Assembly (NCBI RefSeq): GCF_002633015.1
Contig: NZ_NSIU01000021.1
Span: forward strand, 1-39,250
DNA length: 39,250 nucleotides
Source of the DNA: Sulfuricurvum sp. PD_MW2
Lineage (GTDB): Bacteria > Campylobacterota > Campylobacteria > Campylobacterales > Sulfurimonadaceae
Direction: 5' to 3'
A model generated the notes under the pieces. It worked only from the letters and a program-made list of their open reading frames with translations, searched no databases and was not told the origin of the DNA. Positions 33,662-39,250 of this stretch are shown here, piece after piece. Numbering within the stretch: the first letter of the stretch is position 1; each line of letters opens with the position of its first letter. The position numbers and the translations under genes are program-made.

Positions 33662-35614
33662 TTACTCTATTCCGCTGAGACGAAGGAGATTTTTAGAGTC
33701 GCATTCACGCCCCATCATCTCGACAAAAAGCTCCTGCATACTTTGTGATCCGCCTTTTGAGAGGACGATGTCTTTGTAGCGACGGGCAAGCTTACTTCCG
33801 AAAATCCCCTCATCAACGATGGCGTAATAGGCATCGGCACTGAGTACTTCCGCCCATTTGTAGCTGTAATATCCTGCACTGTATCCGCCGCTGAAGATAT
33901 GGCTGAAGCCGTTTTGGAATTTGTTGTAAGAGGGTGGTTTGATAAGAGCTGTTTTCTCTCGGATTGAATCGAGAAGCGCTTGGATCTCTTCACCTTGATA
34001 GAGTTTTGAGTGCAACTCGAAATCAAAGAGGGAAAATTCGATCTGTCGGAGCATAAACATTCCGCTTTGGAAGTTTTTGGCTCGAATTAGTTTTTCGATC
34101 ATTTCATCACTAAGTACTTCACCGCTCTCGTGATGCGAAGCGAAAAGTTTTAACACTTTCGGCTCATAGGCGAAATTTTCCAAAAACTGGGATGGAAACT
34201 CCACTGCATCCCACTCGACACCGTTGACACCGCTCACTCCGTGTTCTTTGACCTTACTGAGTAAATGATGAATGGTGTGTCCCATCTCATGAAAGAGGGT
34301 GACGACATCGTCATGTCGCAACAGGGAGGGAGACGTTTCTGAAGATGGTGGGAAGTTACAAACCACAAATGCGCTGGAGAGGTGGGTACATCCTGTACTG
34401 TCACAGTGATGGGTTTGGAAGTTATGCATCCATGCGCCTCCCCGTTTGTCTTTGCGCGCTTCGAGATCGAAATAGACGCGTGCGGTAAGCTCTTCTCCCT
34501 CATAAATATCATAAGCACTCGCTTTTGGATCCCAAAGTTCGATCTCTTGATGAACAAAACGAAGCCCAAAAAGCTCATTTAAAAAGGTAAACATCCCCTC
34601 CATGACACTGTGTTGTTCAAAATAGGGACGATACTCCTCTTCGTCAATATCGTATTGGGCTTTTTTGAGGATTTCGCCGCAGTAGGCACTGTCATAGCTT
34701 TGCAGGTCAATGTCTGGAGCGATAGCACGCAGCTCTTCGAGTTCTTTTTGCCCCTGTCTGCGGGAGGCATCGACCAATTCGTTCAAAAACTTTAAAACGC
34801 TTTTTGTACTTGGTGCCATTTTGGAAGCGAGGGAGTACTCGGCGTAGTTCTCAAATCCCAGCAGCTTGGCACTCTCTTGACGAAGCGCCATCAATTCATC
34901 GATAATTGCTCCGTTTTGCGATGCTCGGGTGGTGTAGGCACGATAGAGCTCTTCACGGATGGCGCGATTTGGACCGTACGTCATATAGGCGACGTAGGAG
35001 GGCATTTGGAGGGTGAATCGGTATTTGGTGATACCATCCTCTTCGAAGCGTGCATTTTCCAAATCACTCTGCGGTATCCCATCTATATCGGCGGGATCGG
35101 TGATGATTTTTTCATACGCATTCGTTGCATCGAGGAGATTTTGGGAGAAGTCGTTGGTCAGGGTACTTTTTCGTAGATTAATTTCGGCCAAACGCTCTTT
35201 GGATGTATCATCCAGATGGGCGCCCGCAAGCTCGAAATGGAGGATATTGAGATCCAAAATTCGACGTTCTTCGGTAGTGAGTGCATCATATTCATTGGCT
35301 TTGATGGTCTTAAACGCTTCGTAAATATCGAGATTTTGCCCGACAAAAGTAGAGTAATCGGTGAGGATCGGGAGTGCATCCGCGTATACTCTTTGGGACT
35401 CTTCGGAGTTTTTAACGGCGTTGATATGAGAAAGGGGGGTAAATAACAGCTCTAAGTCTTCCTCCATGAGATCAAACGGGCGGACAAAATTATCATACGT
35501 TTTTTGCGGTATCGCTAAAAGGGTATCGATTGTTTGGTGATTGGTTTTGATCAAGGTCTTTAAATTAGTGATAAAAGTCTCTAAATTGAGTTTAAATTCG
35601 ACAAATGGGTTCAT
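33662..35614 (-). CDS. prlC: Oligopeptidase A, M3 family zinc peptidase
   Basis: Cytoplasmic metallopeptidase of 650 residues that degrades short peptides, including cleaved signal peptides. The zinc motif HEMGH is in VVTLFHEMGHTIHHLL with the third ligand Glu about 25 residues later in the GVEWDAVEFPSQFLE stretch. The M3 substrate loop GGYSAGYYSYKWAEVLSADAY is intact. The N-terminal part is the usual helical shell. Its ATG has AGGAG before it. The stop codon directly abuts the start of the nuclease gene. Confidence 0.93.
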   Translation of the reverse strand: MNPFVEFKLNLETFITNLKTLIKTNHQTIDTLLAIPQKTYDNFVRPFDLMEEDLELLFTPLSHINAVKNSEESQRVYADALPILTDYSTFVGQNLDIYEAFKTIKANEYDALTTEERRILDLNILHFELAGAHLDDTSKERLAEINLRKSTLTNDFSQNLLDATNAYEKIITDPADIDGIPQSDLENARFEEDGITKYRFTLQMPSYVAYMTYGPNRAIREELYRAYTTRASQNGAIIDELMALRQESAKLLGFENYAEYSLASKMAPSTKSVLKFLNELVDASRRQGQKELEELRAIAPDIDLQSYDSAYCGEILKKAQYDIDEEEYRPYFEQHSVMEGMFTFLNELFGLRFVHQEIELWDPKASAYDIYEGEELTARVYFDLEARKDKRGGAWMHNFQTHHCDSTGCTHLSSAFVVCNFPPSSETSPSLLRHDDVVTLFHEMGHTIHHLLSKVKEHGVSGVNGVEWDAVEFPSQFLENFAYEPKVLKLFASHHESGEVLSDEMIEKLIRAKNFQSGMFMLRQIEFSLFDFELHSKLYQGEEIQALLDSIREKTALIKPPSYNKFQNGFSHIFSGGYSAGYYSYKWAEVLSADAYYAIVDEGIFGSKLARRYKDIVLSKGGSQSMQELFVEMMGRECDSKNLLRLSGIE

Positions 35615-35662
35615 GAGTTCTCCTATAGTTGTGTTATTGTAGTGAAGTGTTTCAAAAAGTAT

Positions 35663-35670
35663 TCTATAAT
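35663..35670 (+). promoter_or_regulatory. -10 box TCTATAAT for the DUF502 gene
   Basis: TATAAT (35665-35670) predicts transcription from about 35677. That leaves no room for a ribosome site before ATG 35686 and supports the ATG at 35704. Confidence 0.5.
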
Positions 35671-35703
35671 TGCGTAATTTGTCGTATGAAAAAGGTTTCC
35701 TTA

Positions 35704-36309
35704 ATGGCTATGAAAATCAGATTATTATTGCGCTATATTTTTGTCGGGGCATTGTCTTTGTTTCCATTGATTTTGGTGATTATCGTCGTCAATTATCTCA
35801 AAAATCTAGGCGTTAGTGCGTATCTTTCACTTCATGATTACACGAATTCGTTTGGGGTTACATTAGCATTAATGGCAGGTGTTATTGCTATTTTTGCAGT
35901 GCTTGGATTTTCGATCGAGAAGTATGGGCGTTCCATTTTTGTTTCTATGATCGATAGTACGTTTGAAAAAATTCCTGCAATCCGTTCGGTCTATTCGGTC
36001 TCGAAAAAATTGGCAGCCATGTTGAGTGGAGGAGAAGACGGTACGAAAAAAGAGGTGGTATTGGTTGAGTATCCCAAAGAGGGATTATGGGTTCCGGCGT
36101 ATTTGTTGAACCGCCATGAAAATATTTGTGTACTTTTTATTCCTACTTCCCCGAATCCGACCAGCGGATATACCGTGTTGGTAGATGATACAAAAATCAA
36201 AAAAACAACGTTGAGTCTTCAGGAAGCTTCCTCGTTTATCATCAGTATGGGTGCTGATTTTCCTCAAAAAGAGGCCGTATCAGCCCTTATTCAAAGTCAT
36301 CAAAATTAA
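35704..36309 (+). CDS. DUF502 family inner-membrane protein
   Basis: A 201-residue protein with two N-terminal membrane helices (IFVGALSLFPLILVIIVVNYL and LALMAGVIAIFAVLGFSIE) and a soluble domain holding the DUF502 pattern IPAIRSVYSVSKKLAAMLSGG, VVLVEYPKEGLWVPAYLL and IPTSPNPTSGYTVLVDD. The family is shared with plant COV1-like proteins and has no proven biochemical role in bacteria. AAAAGG stands nine bases before ATG 35704. Earlier in-frame ATGs at 35629 and 35686 would lie at or upstream of the promoter. It converges on the kinase gene with a four-base overlap. Confidence 0.85.
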   Translation: MAMKIRLLLRYIFVGALSLFPLILVIIVVNYLKNLGVSAYLSLHDYTNSFGVTLALMAGVIAIFAVLGFSIEKYGRSIFVSMIDSTFEKIPAIRSVYSVSKKLAAMLSGGEDGTKKEVVLVEYPKEGLWVPAYLLNRHENICVLFIPTSPNPTSGYTVLVDDTKIKKTTLSLQEASSFIISMGADFPQKEAVSALIQSHQN

Positions 36310-36995
36310 AGAGATTGATCAATGCAGGTTTTTTGAAATTTTTCTTGTATAGAAACTATCGAATCAAATCGACGCATTATGGCATCACTCCGTAATGGAA
36401 AAGCACATATAATCTTTTTTGGTGCCCCAGTTTTTTGAAGTAAATAACGGATGAAACGGCTTGTTTCAATAATATCTTCTTCAATTGACGATTCTCTATG
36501 GAATGTTTCAGGAAATTTCATATCTATGATGGTTACATCACCATTTGAATCGACAATACAGTTGCTTACGGAGAGATCCCCGATAGATACATTTTGTTGA
36601 TGACATTCAAAGATAATAGCGAGATATTTTTCAATAATTGTATAAAAGCATTTATACGAAACATGCCGTTTCATCATAGCACGTATAGTCTCGCCTTCAA
36701 TATATGAAGTAATAAGATAATGAGCGTTAAGACTTTGATCATACCCACTCTCTTGAATTTGCACAATACCATTGATTCTTTTTAGTTGGCGTAATTTTTC
36801 AGAGATACTTTTAATAAAAATATGATCATTATTCTGCCGATAAAGAATTTTAATTGCAACTTTACTTCCCTGAAGAGTTAATGCTTCATAAACCTCACCT
36901 TCCCAACCTCTTCCTAATTGTCTAATAATACGATAAGAGCCGACATGCGTTCCTTGTGCAAGTTGAAAACTAGGTAAATAATCAGGTAAAAACAT
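36306..36995 (-). CDS. Minimal eukaryotic-like protein kinase with altered HRD and DFG motifs
   Basis: A 229-residue protein with a Hanks-kinase outline. The glycine loop is LGRGWEGEVYEA (residues 27-38), the ATP-binding Lys is K49 in VAIKIL, the catalytic loop is SIGDLSVSNC (D140 and N145) and the metal-site Asp is D158 in IIDMKF. Thus Lys, both Asp and Asn are kept, but HRD reads IGD and DFG reads DMK. The C-lobe is short and there is no membrane or sensor domain. It could be an active atypical kinase or a small-molecule kinase. AAAGGA precedes the ATG, and an operator-like palindrome lies 33 bases upstream. It is the last gene of the accessory island on the minus strand. Confidence 0.8.
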   Translation of the reverse strand: MFLPDYLPSFQLAQGTHVGSYRIIRQLGRGWEGEVYEALTLQGSKVAIKILYRQNNDHIFIKSISEKLRQLKRINGIVQIQESGYDQSLNAHYLITSYIEGETIRAMMKRHVSYKCFYTIIEKYLAIIFECHQQNVSIGDLSVSNCIVDSNGDVTIIDMKFPETFHRESSIEEDIIETSRFIRYLLQKTGAPKKIICAFPLRSDAIMRRFDSIVSIQEKFQKTCIDQSL

Positions 36996-37028
36996 AGTAT
37001 GTTCCTTTTTTTATAAAATGATATTTAT

Positions 37029-37052
37029 AAACATGGACATAATATGTCTAAA
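37029..37052 (-). promoter_or_regulatory. Operator-like palindrome, site 1 (before the kinase gene)
   Basis: On the minus strand the core is GACATATTATGTC, a perfect palindrome (37036-37048), flanked by TTTA and CATGTTT. The site begins 33 bases upstream of the kinase ATG, and TAGACA inside it could serve as a -35 box. It matches site 2 at 18 of 24 positions. Confidence 0.6.
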
Positions 37053-37062
37053 TGTGAAAAAA

Positions 37063-37422
37063 CTATATTACAGATACTGAGCTTTTAAATTGAAGATAAT
37101 TTTTGAGATACGATTTGATGTTTTCAGCACCAACAGGGTTTTGAGAATGAATATTGAATGAAAAATGATTCGGTATTTTGATAAGCCCATTCATATCCAT
37201 TTCAACAATCCATTTTGCCAAGTCATATCCAGTAGGAAGAATCTTCCCTGTATTATCCATGCCTAAATCATGGTCAAATGATATAAATATAGGAGCACCG
37301 TATTGCTGTATTAGAATTTGTGCTTCTGCTACAGTACGAGCAATAATATAGGTATTATTAGGCGGCATCCGAATATCATCAATATAAAGCTTCCAATCAA
37401 AATGTACATTAGAAGGGAACAT
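37063..37422 (-). CDS. Cyclic-phosphate processing receiver-like (cREC) protein
   Basis: A 119-residue protein that matches my picture of the cREC family: an N-terminal LYIDDIRMPP (D15, D16), an alpha helix RTVAEAQILIQQYG, the core IFISFDHDLGMDN (D50, D52) and a C-terminal half PNHFSFNIHSQNPVGAENI with the His-x-x-N-P-x-G motif. The fold is receiver-like but is proposed by comparative genomics to act on cyclic phosphates of RNA or nucleotides rather than in two-component relays. Its ATG overlaps the upstream acidic-protein gene by 14 bases, so the two are coupled. The biochemical role here is not established. Confidence 0.75.
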   Translation of the reverse strand: MFPSNVHFDWKLYIDDIRMPPNNTYIIARTVAEAQILIQQYGAPIFISFDHDLGMDNTGKILPTGYDLAKWIVEMDMNGLIKIPNHFSFNIHSQNPVGAENIKSYLKNYLQFKSSVSVI

Positions 37423-37714
37423 TTATACACTCGCAATCTTTTGGATAATGCTTTATGTATTTCTTCCAAAACGTATCACCGTCCACATGTCCGCTTTCAT
37501 TTTCATTATCATCATCACATACACTGATTAGTGCATAATCTAGATTTTCAGCATCACAATCACAATAAATTTCAAAACAACCAAAATCCATAAATGAAAA
37601 AATTACAATAACTTTACCGTCATTATCTATGCTAGCCATCGAATGTTCCATAAGCTGATTCAGTTGTTGAATAGTGAGTATTTTTAGGAGTTTGGAGTGA
37701 TAACAATGTTTCAT
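37409..37714 (-). CDS. Acidic cysteine-rich protein of unknown function
   Basis: I do not recognise this 101-residue protein. It starts MKHCYHSKLLKILTIQQLN, has a central strand pair IVIFSFMDFGCFEIYCDCDAEN and an acidic stretch CDDDNENESGHVDGD, and ends KDCECINVPF. Seven cysteines, several paired closely (CDC, CEC), suggest metal binding or disulfides. The ATG at 37714 has AAGGA eight bases upstream; a start 15 codons earlier would run into the promoter region. It is translated together with the cREC protein, so it may be its partner. An operator-like site stands 39 bases upstream. Confidence 0.65.
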   Translation of the reverse strand: MKHCYHSKLLKILTIQQLNQLMEHSMASIDNDGKVIVIFSFMDFGCFEIYCDCDAENLDYALISVCDDDNENESGHVDGDTFWKKYIKHYPKDCECINVPF

Positions 37715-37753
37715 TAAATGTCCTTCTGCGAATATATATACCATTATCACGAA

Positions 37754-37777
37754 AGACATAGACTTATTTTGTCTATA
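37754..37777 (-). promoter_or_regulatory. Operator-like palindrome, site 2 (before the acidic-protein/cREC unit)
   Basis: On the minus strand the core is GACAAAATAAGTC with outer arms ATAGAC/GTCTAT (37758-37776). It has the same flanks as site 1 (TAGACA before, ATGT after) and lies 39 bases upstream of the ATG, between this gene and the WYL regulator gene. Confidence 0.6.
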
Positions 37778-37782
37778 TGGAA

Positions 37783-38727
37783 TTATAGGAAGGATTCTTG
37801 TAAATACTGGGCGAGCGATTTATTGAAATTTTCTTGAATGTGTATTGGTTCGATCACACGTACTTTTGGCAACCAATATTTTAAAATGGGATATATCTCT
37901 TCATCATTTGTCACTTTAAGAACTAATTCGGCACTACCATCAGATTGTATGTATAACTTTTGATTTTTTGAGATAGGTTTACGTTCGAAATAAACGATTA
38001 TGTCTTCATCAATCCATAACCGTACCTCATAAGGCTTGATATCCGTCGAAAACCATATATTAATAGCACTTTCGAGGTAGTCCATAATTTTGGGATCGCG
38101 TTTGAACACTTTATCGGTCATAGTGCATTTGGCTATGGATTTGATATAAAACTTTTTTGTGTATTGTTTATGTTGTGCCAGAAGATACCAAAATCCCTCA
38201 TAAACGATCACTTTGAGGGGCTTCACATGAATATACTCTTTGGTAGTATTTTCACCGTATGGAATATATGAGAGAGACACTTCAAATTTTTTTTCGATTG
38301 CTTTTTCTAATTGCACCATGATGTTAAATTTACTGCCAACATCTTCAATATCTAAACGGGTATAAAATGGTGATTTAATTTGTCGTTGTAGCCGTTCTAA
38401 TAAGGGATGTGCTTTTTTATAAAAATCTACTCCTATATCTTTTACCATGCTTTCCAACATTTCAAGAACCATGTCTCCATCATTACGAGAATGTTTTGTT
38501 AGAGGTTTACGGTATCGTTTTTTATCCTCACTACGTTCAACTTTTTGTGGATACATTTGTTTGAGTTTATCGAAATCACGTTGGATAGTTTTTGGAGTAA
38601 CTTCCCACTCTTTAGCTAATTGACCGATAGAGAGTTCTTCACCATTATCCAGTCGCTCTAGTATTTCAGCGTGGCGCTTATGTTGAAGAGGGTTTCCACG
38701 CAATCCGGTTTCGGCTAGAATTGCCAT
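37783..38727 (-). CDS. WYL-domain transcriptional regulator with N-terminal helix-turn-helix
   Basis: A 314-residue DNA-binding protein. Residues 15-65 form a DeoR-type winged helix (RHAEILERLDNGEELSIGQLAKEWEVTPKTIQRDFDKLKQ). The WYL domain is at about 150-235 with HVKPLKVIVYEGFWYLLAQH, which contains the name-giving Trp-Tyr-Leu, followed by the WCX-like C-terminus (VLKVTNDEEIYPILKYWLPKVRVIEP). WYL regulators often control phage-defence islands and sense nucleotide or nucleic-acid ligands (for example BrxR, CapW). Here it is the only regulator of the island and the natural candidate to bind sites 1 and 2. The ribosome site is weak (AAAGAAC). Confidence 0.88.
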   Translation of the reverse strand: MAILAETGLRGNPLQHKRHAEILERLDNGEELSIGQLAKEWEVTPKTIQRDFDKLKQMYPQKVERSEDKKRYRKPLTKHSRNDGDMVLEMLESMVKDIGVDFYKKAHPLLERLQRQIKSPFYTRLDIEDVGSKFNIMVQLEKAIEKKFEVSLSYIPYGENTTKEYIHVKPLKVIVYEGFWYLLAQHKQYTKKFYIKSIAKCTMTDKVFKRDPKIMDYLESAINIWFSTDIKPYEVRLWIDEDIIVYFERKPISKNQKLYIQSDGSAELVLKVTNDEEIYPILKYWLPKVRVIEPIHIQENFNKSLAQYLQESFL

Positions 38728-38752
38728 AGTTGTTCTTTAATTTTATGGTATA

Positions 38753-39187
38753 TCATGGATTTTCCCAGCTTTGTTCTCGATCTTTCCATAAAGCTTGAGC
38801 ATCATCGTAATCAATCAGCCATAAACAAGCATTATTTGTAATGGGATCATGATGAGGATCACCGTATTTTTCACATAGTGCAAAATAAACATCACTTTCG
38901 ATATCGGCATCAATTGCAATACTTCCCAAATAAGGCCAAATGATATGGTCAGTAGATACCAGATCACCCACCTCTACAAGAGGTACTTTTGGAAAATAGT
39001 TTTTCATAAACATTAAAAATTCTTCTCTTGCATTCTCATCCGTTTCGTTTGCTTGAAGATATTTGTCCTGCATTTCATCTGTCAGTTCCAATTTAAACGC
39101 ATGAATGTCATTGTATGTTCGATTAAAGACCATCCAAATCGTATCTTTTTCCCGTATCGTTGCGGCATATTGTTCGATAACATACAT
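38753..39187 (-). CDS. Hypothetical acidic protein upstream of the WYL regulator
   Basis: A 144-residue protein with no family I recognise. It starts MYVIEQYAATIREKDTIWMV and contains several charged, Trp- and Tyr-bearing segments (FLMFMKNYFPKVPLVEVGDLVSTDHIIWPYLG, DVYFALCEKYGDPHHDPITNNACLWLIDYDDAQALW). There is no signal peptide or membrane helix, so it should be cytoplasmic. I chose ATG 39187, with GAGAGAG before it; a GTG at 39217 would add ten residues. It lies 25 bases upstream of the WYL gene on the same strand and may be co-transcribed with it. The promoter is outside the window or lost at the contig end. Confidence 0.68.
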   Translation of the reverse strand: MYVIEQYAATIREKDTIWMVFNRTYNDIHAFKLELTDEMQDKYLQANETDENAREEFLMFMKNYFPKVPLVEVGDLVSTDHIIWPYLGSIAIDADIESDVYFALCEKYGDPHHDPITNNACLWLIDYDDAQALWKDREQSWENP

Positions 39188-39224
39188 AGAAACTCTCTCT
39201 ACTATTAAGTTTTTCACATGACAG

Positions 39225-39250
39225 CTGGCTCTTATACAAATCTTACGCTT
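39225..39250. other. Probable sequencing adapter (Tn5 mosaic end plus Nextera primer start) at the contig end
   Basis: The first 19 of these bases, CTGGCTCTTATACAAATCT, differ at two positions from the Tn5 mosaic end CTGTCTCTTATACACATCT used in tagmentation libraries. The next seven (TACGCTT) match five of seven of the adapter continuation GACGCTG. The run ends exactly at the window end, so it is most likely adapter read-through with base errors and not genome. Confidence 0.72.

Noticed and set aside
37063-37422. Reading the cREC gene as an ordinary two-component response regulator
   Set aside because: It has the DD and DHDLG pattern and a His-x-x-N-P-x-G motif, but lacks the phosphoacceptor, Thr and Lys arrangement seen in CheY-like receivers such as the one at 9210; no histidine kinase is nearby.
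39225-39250. A genuine Tn5/IS50 transposon end in the chromosome
   Set aside because: The bases fit the engineered mosaic end plus library adapter better than the natural inner or outer ends, no transposase gene is near, and the run stops at the window end.

Overview
The window looks like a chromosomal contig from a member of the Campylobacterota (former Epsilonproteobacteria), probably close to Sulfuricurvum or Sulfurimonas. This rests on gene content and order: cheY-prmA-ftsH-psd-like-pssA, serS next to a pflB-like flagellar-disk gene, cbpA-hspR, waaC next to htrB/lpxL, an all-alpha dimeric dUTPase, and a recurring extended -10 box GCTAYAAT. The left edge cuts through a diguanylate cyclase gene. 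The last 26 bases resemble sequencing-library adapter rather than genome, so the right edge is probably a true contig end. I see no tRNA, rRNA, CRISPR array or insertion sequence.

Layout. 1-4101 (+): a cut Cache-GGDEF cyclase, then an overlapping operon of an OvoA-type sulfoxide synthase without its methyltransferase domain, a PLP beta-lyase (OvoB-like) and a small flavin-fold protein. 4079-4255 (-): a 58-residue four-cysteine protein. 4298-6839: dUTPase, then convergent lpxL and waaC for lipid A and inner-core LPS. 6907-9137 (+): a PDC-sensor membrane protein coupled to hisH and hisA. 9210-13764 (+): cheY, prmA, ftsH, a psd-like gene and pssA. 13752-17355 (-): pflB-like and serS. 17578-18542 (+): an AT-rich four-TM protein followed by a YefM-YoeB toxin-antitoxin pair. 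18539-21988: a MetF-family gene (-), serB, a small helix-turn-helix protein, a periplasmic cytochrome c with a clear terminator, and a sugar-epimerase-like protein.

21942-26338 (-): one tightly packed operon, STAS-mlaE, mlaF, mlaD, a lipoprotein and 6-phosphofructokinase. 26462-27262 (+): an S11 D,D-peptidase. 27251-28315 (-): a MazF-type toxin-antitoxin pair coupled to a family-6-like DNA glycosylase. 28513-28914 (+): a second four-TM protein, paralogous to the one at 17578 and again beside a toxin-antitoxin pair. 29010-30577: purH and its terminator. 30618-32658 (+): a heat-shock operon cbpA-hspR-ung under a promoter carrying a HAIR-type HspR operator. 32651-36309: a secreted endonuclease/phosphatase, oligopeptidase A and a DUF502 membrane protein.

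36306-39224 (-) is the accessory part and the best candidate for an undescribed system: a minimal eukaryotic-like kinase with altered HRD and DFG motifs, a cREC (cyclic-phosphate processing receiver-like) protein, an acidic cysteine-rich protein, a WYL-domain regulator and an unknown protein. Two near-identical operator-like palindromes (core GAC-N7-GTC) lie 33 and 39 bases upstream of the kinase gene and of the two-gene unit, which suggests that both units answer to one regulator, most simply the WYL protein.
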